Shown here piece after piece: positions 52,630-62,009 of a DNA stretch of 64,000 bases (positions are counted from its first letter, which is position 1; every line of letters begins with the position of its first letter). The DNA comes from RGIG529 sp963929765 (lineage in GTDB: Bacteria > Bacillota > Clostridia > Oscillospirales > Oscillospiraceae), in contig CAWVKD010000056.1 of NCBI GenBank assembly GCA_963929765.1, positions 12,099 to 76,098 on the forward strand, read 5' to 3'. The position numbers and the translations under genes were made by a program. Under the pieces are notes generated by a model. It made no database searches. It was not told the origin of the DNA and saw only the letters and a list, made by a program, of their open reading frames with translations.

Positions 52630-52661
52630 TCTACGATATTCTTTCCTTTGCATATCGTAGA
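52630..52661 (+). promoter_or_regulatory. Inverted repeat upstream of xdhC
   Basis: TCTACGATAT (52630-52639) and ATATCGTAGA (52652-52661) are exact inverted repeats 12 bases apart. A TTGACA lies at 52678-52683, but no good -10 follows it at 16-18 bases, so the promoter is uncertain. Confidence 0.45.
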
Positions 52662-52770
52662 ATTGTGTTTCTTAGAATTGACAAAGTAATTTTTTTGTGG
52701 CAGGATTAAAGCAAATGTAAATAGACGACAATAGAGTTTGATTGTTTAATATAAAGAAAGGGCGAATGAA

Positions 52771-53796
52771 ATGAGACATTTATTTGAAACATTGGAGGAG
52801 TGTATCCAAAAGAAAGAAGATGCTGTTTTGGTGACAATTATTGCAAGTTCTGGTTCTACTCCCAGAGAAGCAGGATCTCGGATGGTCATATCTCAACGTG
52901 GGCTACTTTTTGGCACCATTGGCGGTGGCGAAGTGGAGTATCGATCTCAAAAAATGGCAGCAGATATTTTAAAAGAAAAAAAATCTCATGTAAAAGGATT
53001 TAAATTAGCTCCAAACCAAGTGGAAGATCTGGGAATGATCTGTGGTGGTGATGTAGTAGTATACTTTCAATTTATTCCCTGGGAAAATAAGGAAATGCTG
53101 CCTTTTTTGGAAAAAGCACTCGCTTTGTTTGAAAAAGATGAAGATGCATGGATTATAACAGATATTACGGAGGAATCTGCCTGGAGCATGGCGGTTTATA
53201 GCAAGAGTGCTGGCCTTGTTACCATGGGCCATATGGCTCTTACTGATGCAACGCCTCTGCTGAAATCAAGAGCGATTCAGATGGAAGTGGATGGTAAGAA
53301 GTATTATTCTGAACCTCTTATCCGAAGCGGTACAGTATATGTGTTTGGTGGTGGACATGTCGCTCAGGAGCTGGTCCCTGTCTTGTCTCATGTGGGCTTC
53401 CGCTGTGTGGTGATGGACGACCGAAAAGAGTTTGTATCGAGAGAATTGTTCCCTACAGCAGCAGAGACTATTTTGGTGGATTTCTCTAAAATTTCGGATT
53501 ATATTACAATTACAGAAAAAGACTATATTGTCGTGATGACCAGGGGACATGCCCATGACTATACGGTAGAAGCACAGGTGCTTCATACCAATGCCTGCTA
53601 CATTGGCGTTATTGGCAGCAAAAATAAGATTCGAGCCGTTTCAGAACGGTTGAGAGCTGCCGGTGTATCCGAAGAGGACATTGAAAAAGTATATTCTCCT
53701 ATAGGTTTGAGTATAAAGGCGGAGACACCTGCAGAAATCGCTATCAGTATTGCCGGTGAAATGATCCTTGTTCGGGCAGAACGGAATGGAAAATAA
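52771..53796 (+). CDS. xdhC: XdhC/CoxI family molybdoenzyme maturation protein
   Basis: XdhC proteins bind and sulfurate the molybdenum cofactor before insertion into xanthine dehydrogenase-like enzymes. The 341-residue product has the N-terminal XdhC segment VTIIASSGSTPREAGSRMV with GTIGGGEVEYR and a C-terminal Rossmann domain with VFGGGHVAQELVPV and VIGSKNKIRAV. No molybdenum hydroxylase gene is nearby, so its client is elsewhere or it is a selenium/molybdenum-related orphan. GGGCGAATGAA precedes the ATG, without a strong AGGAGG. Confidence 0.9.
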   Translation: MRHLFETLEECIQKKEDAVLVTIIASSGSTPREAGSRMVISQRGLLFGTIGGGEVEYRSQKMAADILKEKKSHVKGFKLAPNQVEDLGMICGGDVVVYFQFIPWENKEMLPFLEKALALFEKDEDAWIITDITEESAWSMAVYSKSAGLVTMGHMALTDATPLLKSRAIQMEVDGKKYYSEPLIRSGTVYVFGGGHVAQELVPVLSHVGFRCVVMDDRKEFVSRELFPTAAETILVDFSKISDYITITEKDYIVVMTRGHAHDYTVEAQVLHTNACYIGVIGSKNKIRAVSERLRAAGVSEEDIEKVYSPIGLSIKAETPAEIAISIAGEMILVRAERNGK

Positions 53797-53799
53797 GGA

Positions 53800-53834
53800 A
53801 AAGCCGAAAGACTACTTGTCTTTCGGCTTTTTTT
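53800..53834 (+). terminator. xdhC terminator overlapping the MATE gene end
   Basis: A perfect 13-bp stem (53800-53812 with 53818-53830) ends in a T-run. Its right arm encodes the last residues of the convergent MATE gene. Confidence 0.85.
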
Positions 53835-55104
53835 GCATAAACAGTAAAACGATTGCTAGAAAAGATAAGATCAAGGAAGTTACCAAACAGGCTAGCCAAA
53901 CACCCAGAAGTCCCCAAACCAATGGTAGACAAAAGAGCAATAGGAGGGTTAAAACAATGGGCTCTCCGTAAATAAGAGGGTAAGCAAATGTGTTTCGCTT
54001 GATGGCATAAAAATAAGATGTTGTGATTCGTAAAAAGCCATATAGGGGAAAACTCCAAATCCAAATAGGCAAAATAGCTATGACTTCTTGGGACACTGAG
54101 AAGGAAGCTCCAAACAGTCCGACGATGGGAACGCGCCATATGAAAAAGATGACCATGCTTAATAATGCGACAATGAGGGAAGAAAGATAAGCAAGTTTCA
54201 ACACATGCTTGACTGTCGTTTGGTCTCCTGCTCCATAGTATTGGCTGATCAAAGGCTGACATCCATCTCCTACTCCCTGCAACAAAAGTTGCACAATGCA
54301 AATGAGGTAACTGATGACTGCATATACTGCCACAGCTTCACTTCCGCCATAAAGGAGGGCGGCTTTATTCATGACCACAATCACCAAATTAGGAGAAAGT
54401 GTAAGTCCAAAGGGGGAGAGAGCAACGGCTAAAATAGAGCCGATGGAATGGACAGAGATTTGTTTTGAAAGCCGTTTGGGAGCGTGCCGGAGCAGGAAAA
54501 ATACGCATGGAAATAGAGTAACTGCTTGCCCGATAACAGTAGCTACAGCGGCGCCTGTCATTCCATAAGAGAAGACAACGATCAATAAGTAATCCAATAA
54601 AACGTTGGTAAGAAATCCTCCGATCATAGAAACCATTGCGATAAAAGCGCCATTATAATTACGGACAATAGGTACAAGCCCAGTGGCTAAGATTTGAAAG
54701 GATGCACCAAATACAATAGGTTTGATATAAGCTTGGGCTAAAGGAAGAAGCTCTCCTTGAGCGCCAAAAAAGGACAATAGAGGATTTGCTATTAGAAGTA
54801 GGACTGCTGTTGTTAATCCACAAGATACGAAGAGAAGAAGAATGGTATGAAAATAATATTGTTTTTCTCTTACTTTGTCTTTTCTTCCAATAGAAATGGA
54901 GATTTGCACGGCACCGCCCATCCCAATCCCTGTGCCTAGTGACAATAAAAATGCTGTAATAGGAAATGCCAAATTAATGGCAGCAAGGCCATTGTCTCCA
55001 ACGGAACGGCCAATAAATAAGCCGTCTACAATGGCATAAACACCAGAAAAGGCAAACGCCAACAAAGAGGGTAAGACATATTTGAAAAACTGTTTTTGAA
55101 CCAT
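53812..55104 (-). CDS. MATE family efflux transporter
   Basis: A 430-residue, twelve-helix antiporter of the DinF/MATE class, probably exporting cationic compounds in exchange for Na+ or H+. Typical segments include the N-terminal PSLLAFAFSGVYAIVDGLFI and GVGDGCQPLISQYYGAG. The substrate cannot be inferred from the sequence. Its stop lies inside the xdhC terminator stem. A near-consensus promoter lies upstream. Confidence 0.93.
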   Translation of the reverse strand: MVQKQFFKYVLPSLLAFAFSGVYAIVDGLFIGRSVGDNGLAAINLAFPITAFLLSLGTGIGMGGAVQISISIGRKDKVREKQYYFHTILLLFVSCGLTTAVLLLIANPLLSFFGAQGELLPLAQAYIKPIVFGASFQILATGLVPIVRNYNGAFIAMVSMIGGFLTNVLLDYLLIVVFSYGMTGAAVATVIGQAVTLFPCVFFLLRHAPKRLSKQISVHSIGSILAVALSPFGLTLSPNLVIVVMNKAALLYGGSEAVAVYAVISYLICIVQLLLQGVGDGCQPLISQYYGAGDQTTVKHVLKLAYLSSLIVALLSMVIFFIWRVPIVGLFGASFSVSQEVIAILPIWIWSFPLYGFLRITTSYFYAIKRNTFAYPLIYGEPIVLTLLLLFCLPLVWGLLGVWLACLVTSLILSFLAIVLLFMQKKPKDK

Positions 55105-55439
55105 GGTATACTCCCTGAAGCCAATTTTCTGTATTCATTCACAATGATTCAGTATGGCGAAGGGATGGCTGTTTGTCAAGAAAAAGAGAGAAAGAACATT
55201 TTATGCAGCAAGAAAGACTGGAACTTTTTATCAGCCAGGCTCTTTCGGACTATGGAAAACTGAAATTTCCTCCGTATCATTCTTGCATTGTACATCACAT
55301 TGTGGCTCCGTTTATCGGGGATATGATAAAGCGGCTCTGCCTGTGTTGCAGGCGAAGCCTTTTGGTCTCTTTTCTTGTTTTCCTGCCTGTATTGAAAAAT
55401 CCTCAGAGGGGGAAGAGACTAACGGACTAGGGCTGGCCA
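55105..55439. other. Region between MATE and XRE genes
   Basis: Two overlapping plus-strand open frames lie here. The better has an ATG at 55203, stop at 55430 and 75 residues, including LELFISQALSDYGKLKF, but no strong ribosome site and no recognisable family. It could be a very small gene or a decayed remnant; I do not call it a gene. Confidence 0.35.
55151..55179 (-). promoter_or_regulatory. MATE gene promoter
   Basis: On the minus strand TTGACA (55174-55179) and CATACT (55151-55156) are separated by 17 bases. Confidence 0.75.
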
Positions 55440-56048
55440 CTACCTTTTTATGATGTGGTGTCTACACATCCCTGTCTTGCCGCATTTGGGACAGGTCAGC
55501 CTGCGCTTTGTGAAGGTATGGTAACCTTTGATATATTCGCTCATAGTGGGAACAAAATCTTTTTTGCAGTATGGACATTCGAAATACCCCGCTTTGATCT
55601 CAAGCATTGCGGACGCAATAAGTCCTGCTGCTGCTGTTGCAATGGCAAAGGCAATTAATCCAACTCTGGCTGCTGTTGGCAGTTCAAGAAACGATGCAAT
55701 TACGATCAGTGCGCAGACCGCGATGATGGTAATCGACCCGCAAATAACAGAGAGCGCCATTCTTTTCTTGTTTTCTTGATTTTCTTTCATTAAATCCACC
55801 ATATTTTCCTCTGCTTTCTTTTGATAATCGACTTTAGAAACCTTTTCTCCTGAAAGTAAATCATTGACAGTAATATGCAATATATCACATAATGGCAGCA
55901 TAAGAGAAACTTCAGGAAGCCCTTTTCCACACTCCCATTTAGAAATGGTTTTGTCGCTGATAGATAGTGCGTCGGCAAGCTGCTTTTGGGTGAGATTCTG
56001 TGCCTTTCTTGTTTTTGCTATAAATTTGCCGATTTGGATTTGTTCCAT
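55440..56048 (-). CDS. XRE-family regulator with membrane helices and zinc ribbon
   Basis: A 202-residue protein in three parts. An N-terminal helix-turn-helix of the Xre type (IGKFIAKTRKAQNLTQKQLA, then SISDKTISKWECGKGLPE) is followed by a two-helix membrane region (about 98-145) and a C-terminal knuckle pair CPYCKKDFV and CPKCGKTGMC. Such membrane-bound HTH proteins probably sense the envelope. The target genes are unknown. AGGGAAAGAG precedes the ATG. Confidence 0.85.
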   Translation of the reverse strand: MEQIQIGKFIAKTRKAQNLTQKQLADALSISDKTISKWECGKGLPEVSLMLPLCDILHITVNDLLSGEKVSKVDYQKKAEENMVDLMKENQENKKRMALSVICGSITIIAVCALIVIASFLELPTAARVGLIAFAIATAAAGLIASAMLEIKAGYFECPYCKKDFVPTMSEYIKGYHTFTKRRLTCPKCGKTGMCRHHIIKR

Positions 56049-56588
56049 TCTCTTTCCCTCCTTCTACCTACATTTTATACGATGGATATTTGGGTAAAAC
56101 ACATATGAAGCGTGGAGTTTTGCATATCTACGGAGCGTAGAGCCGGCTTTTGTATTATATATGGATTCTATTTCGCGGCCGCCTGGCCTTTTGAGGGCGG
56201 GTGATGCTTTCTGAAAGGCCACCATCCAATCTGGGTATTCAACTCTATTGCCCATCCAGTCAAAATAAGGATTGGTTACTAGTATCAATTTCCAGAAAAG
56301 TCAATCTGCTTTCTAGTATCTTTTTATGATACCCTGAGTTCTGATCTCATAACAAATACAAAATTTCTGTACTATCTTGATATGATGTTTACCACTATAG
56401 AAGAAAAACCTATCTTTTGCAAGGCATGGAAGATAGCAAAAGTTTCCCTTGGCTCTTGCCTGATGCAAAGCTGGTGGAAATTGTCCTTTCATTATTTGAA
56501 GTAAACAGGAACGGGAGAGTTCCTACTTGAAATTCATGCTCAAATGCGATACAATAAAAAACATTCACCAGCGAAAGGAGCTGCTAAA
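56049..56588. other. Intergenic region, XRE gene and Asp23 gene
   Basis: I see no gene, tRNA or hairpin terminator in this stretch. A minus-strand frame of 74 codons (56064-56288) overlaps the XRE upstream region and has no ribosome site. Confidence 0.45.
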
Positions 56589-56942
56589 ATGAAGCTGCAA
56601 ACAGAGAAGGGTGAAATTCGGATCAGTAATGAGGTGTTTACCACTGTCACTGGTGCCGCAGCCACCAATTGTTTTGGTGTAAAAGGCATGGCATTTCGGT
56701 CAAAAAAAGATGGGTTGGTTCACCTTTTGCGCCGAGAGGCAATGTCCAAAGGTGTGCATCTTACATTTCATGAGGAAGATGCTACCGTTTCGATTGAATT
56801 GCATATTATTGTTGAACATGGCGTGAATCTGATGGCGGTGAGCCGTGCGATTATGGAAGAAGTCCGATACGTTGTCAATAAAATTACAGGCGTGGAAGTG
56901 CGGGAAGTCAATGTTTTTATTGACTCTATGATGGCGCACTGA
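56589..56942 (+). CDS. Asp23/Gls24 family envelope stress protein
   Basis: A 117-residue member of the Asp23/YloU family, starting MKLQTEKGEIRISNEVFTTV, with the central VEHGVNLMAVSRAIMEEV and VREVNVFIDSM end. In B. subtilis the yloU gene also precedes yloV, the DAK2 gene, exactly as here. The start at 56589 follows AAAGGAG; the frame is open 15 codons further upstream. Probable role in envelope homeostasis. Confidence 0.9.
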   Translation: MKLQTEKGEIRISNEVFTTVTGAAATNCFGVKGMAFRSKKDGLVHLLRREAMSKGVHLTFHEEDATVSIELHIIVEHGVNLMAVSRAIMEEVRYVVNKITGVEVREVNVFIDSMMAH

Positions 56943-56986
56943 GCGCCGCCCTCTTTTGATTCCTCGTTTCAGAAAGGAAAGGCGAA

Positions 56987-58636
56987 ATGAAAGAATTTAT
57001 TGACGGAGTGCTATATTGCCAGATGATCCAATATGCCGCATCCTCAATCAATCTCCACAAACAAGTGATCAACGACTTGAACGTATTCCCTGTTCCAGAT
57101 GGGGATACAGGGACCAATATGAGTCTTACCATAGGTGCTGCAGCGACCGAATTAAAGAAGCATGCTCCCACTGATGTGGGAAAAGCGGCCGAGATTACAG
57201 CCAATGCATTGTTGCGTGGCGCACGAGGAAATTCTGGTGTCATTTTATCTCTTTTATTCCGTGGTATATCCAAGTCCCTCAAAGGGAAGGTGTCGATTGA
57301 TGGAAAAATATTTGCTGAAGCATTGAATGCCGGTGTTGCTGCCGCATACAATGCAGTTATGAAGCCTGCAGAAGGCACAATTCTGACTGTTTCTCGCCTT
57401 TGCGCCAAAAGAGCAGAAGAAGCGGCAGAGGAGAATAACGCAGCGGAATTTGTGTTGGAGGCTGCGATTGAAGCAGGTGAAACGGCTCTTGCAGAGACCA
57501 TCCATCAAAATCCTGTGCTGGAAAAAGCGGGTGTTATTGATGCGGGAGGCAAAGGATATCTTGTCATTTTGAAGGGGATGCTCTCCGCATTACGAGGGGA
57601 ATCCCCCCTGAAAATGCCGGAGGAAGAACCGCAAGCACCTTCCGTTCCAAGGGAGAAGGCAGATTTTCGGCAATTCGACCAAGGAGAAATTGTATTTGGC
57701 TATTGTACAGAATTTATTGCATCCAAAGCGGAGCCCAAGTCAGTAGAAGCGTTGCGCGCATTTTTAAATGAGCAAGGAGACAGTCTGGTTCTGGTGGACG
57801 ATGATGAGATGATCAAAGTACACGTACACACCAACCATCCGGGCAAAGTATTGGAAGAGGCATTGAAATATGGCCCTTTGATTACAGTAAAAGTAGAAAA
57901 TATGCGGGAACAGCATTCCGAAATTCTAGATGAAGTGGCATCAACATCGGAGGAAGAGTGGAACGTTGCACCAGCAGAGAAACAGTATGGTTTTGTAGCG
58001 GTATGTGCTGGGGATGGGCTTGAAGCGGTGTTTGCTGACTTAGGATGTGATGGTATCATCAATGGTGGCCAGACCATGAATCCTTCAACAGAAGATATTT
58101 TAAAAGAAATAGACAGGACTCCTGCCGAAGTGGTTTATGTACTACCTAATAACAAGAACATCATTATGGCCGCAGAGCAATGTAAGCCAATTGCGAAAAA
58201 GAAAGTAATTGTTATTCCCACTCGTACAGTACCCCAGGGAATTGCGGCCATGCTGGCTGTGGATCCCGATGCGGAAGAAGAAATGAATACCAGCGAGATG
58301 CTACAGGCGATGGAACAAGTAAAGACCATCCAGATCACATATGCAGCGCGGGATTCCGTATTTGATGGATTTAACATCTCGGAACATGATTATTTGGCTT
58401 TGTTTGATGATGCCTTATTTGGCACAAATAAGGATCTAACGGTACTGGTTTCTCAACTTACTGAGCGGGTTCTTCAGGAAAATGCTCAATTTATCACTGT
58501 GTATTATGGGGAAGATGTATCAGAAAAAGATGCACAGACGGTGGCAGACCAATTTGTAGCTGCATGCCCTGAAGCGGAGGTAACTGTGCTCAGAGGTGGC
58601 CAGCCAGTTTATTATTACATGATTGCGGTGGAATAA
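56987..58636 (+). CDS. DAK2/DegV-like protein (YloV/FakA family)
   Basis: A 549-residue protein with an N-terminal DAK2 ATP-binding domain (NVFPVPDGDTGTNMSLT, with the Asp cluster binding magnesium, and LLRGARGNSGVILSLLFRG). The C-terminal part resembles the FakA fatty-acid kinase architecture. In Staphylococcus FakA phosphorylates fatty acids bound to FakB; no FakB (DegV) gene is in the window, so that role is by homology only. GAAAGGAAAGG precedes the ATG. Confidence 0.9.
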   Translation: MKEFIDGVLYCQMIQYAASSINLHKQVINDLNVFPVPDGDTGTNMSLTIGAAATELKKHAPTDVGKAAEITANALLRGARGNSGVILSLLFRGISKSLKGKVSIDGKIFAEALNAGVAAAYNAVMKPAEGTILTVSRLCAKRAEEAAEENNAAEFVLEAAIEAGETALAETIHQNPVLEKAGVIDAGGKGYLVILKGMLSALRGESPLKMPEEEPQAPSVPREKADFRQFDQGEIVFGYCTEFIASKAEPKSVEALRAFLNEQGDSLVLVDDDEMIKVHVHTNHPGKVLEEALKYGPLITVKVENMREQHSEILDEVASTSEEEWNVAPAEKQYGFVAVCAGDGLEAVFADLGCDGIINGGQTMNPSTEDILKEIDRTPAEVVYVLPNNKNIIMAAEQCKPIAKKKVIVIPTRTVPQGIAAMLAVDPDAEEEMNTSEMLQAMEQVKTIQITYAARDSVFDGFNISEHDYLALFDDALFGTNKDLTVLVSQLTERVLQENAQFITVYYGEDVSEKDAQTVADQFVAACPEAEVTVLRGGQPVYYYMIAVE

Positions 58637-58646
58637 AATAGAAAAG

Positions 58647-58675
58647 TCCGGCTGCTTGATGCGGCCGGATTTTTT
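58647..58675 (+). terminator. Terminator after the DAK2 gene
   Basis: A 9-bp GC-rich stem with one G-U pair (58647-58655 with 58661-58669) is followed by six T residues, just before the next ribosome site. Confidence 0.75.
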
Positions 58676-58693
58676 GGAATGGAGAGAATGAAA

Positions 58694-59872
58694 ATGTATG
58701 ATTTTGAAACCTTGCGGCAGCGTCGCGGGGGAGGAGCAGAGAAATGGGCAGCGCTTTCTGTGTCATCTTATACAGACCCAGATATCATCCCCTTTTCTGT
58801 GGCAGATATGGAGTTTCTGGTTGCGCCTGAAATCCGGGATGCACTACACCAAAAAGTGGAGTTTGGTGTGTTTGGGTATACGGTTGCAGATGATGCCTAC
58901 CAGTCCGCTGTGTGTCAGTGGATGAAAAGCCGGCACGACTGGGACGTATTACCTGAATGGTTGGTGCAAACTGGCGGAGTGGTAGCGGCTATGGGTCACG
59001 CTATTCGGGGCTTGACAGAACCAGGAGATGGTATTTTAATTCAACCTCCTGTTTATCCACCGTTTCGACATCTGGTGCGCAGAAGCGGTAGGACTCTGGT
59101 CACGAATCCATTAAAGTGGGAAAATGGCAGATACACCATGGATTTTGACGACTTGGAAGAAAAAGCAAAACAGGCAAAACTGATGTTGCTTTGCAGTCCT
59201 CATAATCCAGTGGGCAGGGTCTGGACCCGAGATGAATTACTCAAAGTGGCAGATATTTGCAATCGCCACCATGTTTTGGTATTTTCAGACGAAATTCATT
59301 TTGATTTTATTTATCCAGGGCATCATCATACTGTATATGCAACGTTGAATGAAACCTGTCGAGAGCATTGTATCATTGGTACAGCTGCAAGTAAATCTTT
59401 TAACCTAGCTGGCCTTGCGACCAGCAATATTGTGATTCCCAATGAAGAGCTGAGAAAGCGGTTTTTCAAACAGATGTTTCTAGAAGCCGGAGAACTGAAT
59501 CAGTATTTTGGTTTTGCCGCGACTCGGGCCGCCTATGAAAAAGGGACGGATTGGCTGGAGGAACTTTTGGTCTATTTGAAGGAAAACGAAGTATTTTGTC
59601 GCACGTTTTTACAAGAAAATTTTCCAGATGTTATCGTGTCTCCTTTAGAGGGGACGTATTTGTTATGGGCTGATTTTCGCAGTTTTAACTTGGAGCCAAA
59701 GGCGCTAGAACAATTCATGATTCAAGAAGCGGCTCTTTTTTTAGATGAGGGATACATTTTTGGCCCAGAGGGAGCCGGGTTTGAAAGAATTAATTTAGCT
59801 TGCCCCCGGCGTTATCTGGAAGCGGCTCTTGTCCGTTTGAGAAATGCAGCGAAACGCAAAGGCTTGATCTGA
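58694..59872 (+). CDS. PatB/MalY-type C-S lyase (PLP aminotransferase fold)
   Basis: A 392-residue fold-type I PLP enzyme. The PLP lysine is in TAASKSFNLAGLATSN, with HNPVGRVWTRDEL and FSDEIHFDF binding the cofactor. It closely resembles PatB/MalY, which cleave cystathionine or cysteine thioethers. The start at 58694 (MYDFETLRQRRGGG) has GGAGAG eight bases upstream; two earlier in-frame ATGs lack spacing. It could serve methionine metabolism with metA and metF, but it is not linked to them. Confidence 0.88.
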   Translation: MYDFETLRQRRGGGAEKWAALSVSSYTDPDIIPFSVADMEFLVAPEIRDALHQKVEFGVFGYTVADDAYQSAVCQWMKSRHDWDVLPEWLVQTGGVVAAMGHAIRGLTEPGDGILIQPPVYPPFRHLVRRSGRTLVTNPLKWENGRYTMDFDDLEEKAKQAKLMLLCSPHNPVGRVWTRDELLKVADICNRHHVLVFSDEIHFDFIYPGHHHTVYATLNETCREHCIIGTAASKSFNLAGLATSNIVIPNEELRKRFFKQMFLEAGELNQYFGFAATRAAYEKGTDWLEELLVYLKENEVFCRTFLQENFPDVIVSPLEGTYLLWADFRSFNLEPKALEQFMIQEAALFLDEGYIFGPEGAGFERINLACPRRYLEAALVRLRNAAKRKGLI

Positions 59873-59896
59873 ATAGAACAGAAAGTGGAATCAAAT

Positions 59897-59936
59897 AAAA
59901 GAACCTGTACAGTAATTGCTGTACAGGTTCTTTTTC
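59897..59936. terminator. Bidirectional terminator
   Basis: A perfect 16-bp stem (59897-59912 with 59919-59934) has a 6-base loop, A-run left and T-run right, between convergent genes. Confidence 0.9.
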
Positions 59937-59953
59937 GCTTTAATCATTTATGG

Positions 59954-60577
59954 TTAAAACTCTTTTTTTCCGTATATATGAAGAGAGATCCAAAAAGAAA
60001 GACCAAAAAGAAGACCAATGAGGCATGGCGAGAGAGAAAAAAATAAGGAAAAATGAGAAAGTGCAGGGAAGGAAATTCCTGATTTTTCCATTAAGAGTAC
60101 GATGATAAATGGAAGAAAAACAATACCTGCCATAAGGATACGCCCTTTTTCTACACCAAAGCGAAATAAAATGGGGAAGAGAATAGAGAGAAAAAGCAGT
60201 CCTGCTTCTAACGCTAAAAAAGACGTAAGCATTATTTCTGAAAAAGAAGCTAGATGTTGAGGAAGGGAAACAATACAATGAAGAAAAATAGAAAATACAG
60301 TGCCTACAAACCCCGCAAGAAAGCCCAAAAGATATTTGCTGCCAACCAACTGTTTTCTGGTGATTGGCATGGACAAAGCGTATTTTTCCCAGCTGGAAGT
60401 TTCGTCATAGGCTTGAGCGGTAATGGGAAGCATGACTGATAATAATGTGATCATAGCAGTGAGAAAACCAATGTTTTTTTGTAAAATGGAGAGAAAAGTA
60501 TAGAGGCCAATGATACATAACAAAACCCGAAATTGCCTTCTGAGACTAAAAATATCCTTAAGCAATAAGGCTTTCAT
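59954..60577 (-). CDS. ABC-2 type permease
   Basis: A 207-residue protein with about six hydrophobic helices and the N-terminal KALLLKDIFSLRRQF. It is the third gene of a GntR-ATPase-permease operon of the YtrABCEF-like type, 20 bases after the ATPase gene. It probably forms the membrane part of a drug or peptide exporter; the substrate is unknown. Confidence 0.8.
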   Translation of the reverse strand: MKALLLKDIFSLRRQFRVLLCIIGLYTFLSILQKNIGFLTAMITLLSVMLPITAQAYDETSSWEKYALSMPITRKQLVGSKYLLGFLAGFVGTVFSIFLHCIVSLPQHLASFSEIMLTSFLALEAGLLFLSILFPILFRFGVEKGRILMAGIVFLPFIIVLLMEKSGISFPALSHFSLFFSLSPCLIGLLFGLSFWISLHIYGKKEF

Positions 60578-60597
60578 CTTTTTATTTTCTCCTTTCC

Positions 60598-61437
60598 TTA
60601 TTCTTCTTTCATGAAGAATAGCATGATCTCTTCTAAACTGGGTTGTTCCAGAAGAAGTGGTTTGTGCAACTGTTTGCGGTTGACAAGGGCTTCCGCACCG
60701 TATTCATGGTATCGAATGCCGACGATACTATCTTTTGATAGTTCTGACAAATCTTGCTTGCTACAGTGTAATAAACCATATTCCTCCAGTAATTCGTCTT
60801 TTGGTTGATTGAAAACAAGCTTACCTTGATGGATAAATACAATATAGTCTGCTACTTTCGAAAGGTCACTGATGATGTGGGTAGAAATCAAAATAGAATG
60901 TCGCTCATCTTGGATGAATTCTAAGAAAATGTCTAACAGTTCATCTCTGGCCATAGGGTCAAGTCCGCTGGTGGCTTCGTCCAACAGTAACAGGTGGGCA
61001 TTGTGCGATAGGGCCACTGCCATTGATAGCTTCATTTTCATACCGCGAGAGAACTCTTTAACCATCTGTTTGTGGGGCAATTCAAATGTTTGCACATAAA
61101 AATCAAATAGATGGGAATCCCATTGAGAATACATCAATCGCATAACGGCTTTTACATCTGCAATGCGAAAATTTTCGGGGAAATTGGATTCATCAAATAC
61201 CACTCCGATTTTCTCTCGAATGGATGTTGCCGCTTGATGGAGTTCCTTTCCAAAAAGTTGGATTTCCCCTGCGTCACGACGAAGCAAATTCAGAATAAGT
61301 TTTATGATGGTACTTTTCCCTGCACCGTTTTCTCCTACAAGTCCTACGATACATCCTGGTGGAACAGAAAACGAAATATCATCTAAACAAAAAGAAGGGA
61401 AGGATTTGCAGACGTGTTGTAATTCCAAGATATTCAT
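60598..61437 (-). CDS. ABC transporter ATP-binding subunit
   Basis: A 279-residue ATPase with Walker A GENGAGKSTIIKLIL, signature FSRGMKMKLSMA, Walker B LLLLDEATSGLDP and the H-loop STHIIS. The signature FSRGM rather than LSGGQ is common in ABC-2 exporters. It pairs with the downstream permease and is preceded by the GntR gene. Confidence 0.9.
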   Translation of the reverse strand: MNILELQHVCKSFPSFCLDDISFSVPPGCIVGLVGENGAGKSTIIKLILNLLRRDAGEIQLFGKELHQAATSIREKIGVVFDESNFPENFRIADVKAVMRLMYSQWDSHLFDFYVQTFELPHKQMVKEFSRGMKMKLSMAVALSHNAHLLLLDEATSGLDPMARDELLDIFLEFIQDERHSILISTHIISDLSKVADYIVFIHQGKLVFNQPKDELLEEYGLLHCSKQDLSELSKDSIVGIRYHEYGAEALVNRKQLHKPLLLEQPSLEEIMLFFMKEE

Positions 61438-61439
61438 TT

Positions 61440-61823
61440 TTAAGATTCCTCCTGGTATAAAATGGACAGGCTTTCCACAAGTTCAGCCAAAGAAATACCA
61501 GCAGCTCGAGCAATGTCTGCGGCTTCTTGTAAATGACCTTCTGCTTGACGGAAATGTTCCTCTCGGATCAATGCAGGATCTTGGCAAGAGACAAAACTAC
61601 CTTTTCCAATGACGGATTGAGTAAAGCCTTGACGTTCCAGTTCCTCATAAGCCCGTTTTGTTGTAATAACGCTGATGCGTAGTTCCTTTGCCAAATGACG
61701 CATGGAGGGAAGTGGATCCCCTTCTTTTAGTGCACCTGTCAAGATCAGCTGCTTGATCTGAGAGACAATTTGCTCATAAATTGGTTTTTCTCCCGTATTT
61801 CGAATAATAATATCCACAAGCAT
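61440..61823 (-). CDS. GntR-family repressor (YtrA subfamily)
   Basis: A 127-residue protein with the winged-helix GntR domain (PIYEQIVSQIKQLILTGALK, LPSMRHLAKELRISVITTKR) and only a short helical C-terminus, as in the YtrA subfamily that controls adjacent ABC genes. It starts the three-gene operon. A 12-bp operator-like inverted repeat overlaps its promoter, suggesting autoregulation. Confidence 0.9.
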   Translation of the reverse strand: MLVDIIIRNTGEKPIYEQIVSQIKQLILTGALKEGDPLPSMRHLAKELRISVITTKRAYEELERQGFTQSVIGKGSFVSCQDPALIREEHFRQAEGHLQEAADIARAAGISLAELVESLSILYQEES

Positions 61824-61843
61824 CCCTCATTACTGCCTAACAA

Positions 61844-61886
61844 ATATTGTATATATAGATTATATACAATATGAGCAATATGTCAA
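61844..61886 (-). promoter_or_regulatory. Promoter and overlapping GntR operator
   Basis: On the minus strand TTGACA (61881-61886) and TATAAT (61859-61864) are separated by 16 bases. A perfect 12-bp inverted repeat (61844-61855 with 61861-61872) with a 5-base centre covers the -10 box and the predicted start of transcription. Confidence 0.8.
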
Positions 61887-62009
61887 GGGCGTGAGCAAAA
61901 AAGTTTACAGTTCATTTCTTGCGGCATAAAGCGGAGTTTGTTACAATAATAAAAACTTGAAAATAGGGAAATGGGGGATGGAACAAGGACTCCCCAGAGG
62001 AAGGCGATT

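Noticed and set aside
53744..54301. A 185-codon minus-strand open frame
   Set aside because: Overlaps the MATE gene in a second frame of the same strand and resembles no protein.
55154..55453. A 99-codon plus-strand gene between MATE and XRE
   Set aside because: Its start coincides with the MATE promoter, no ribosome site is present, and it overlaps another frame equally long; kept only as a note.
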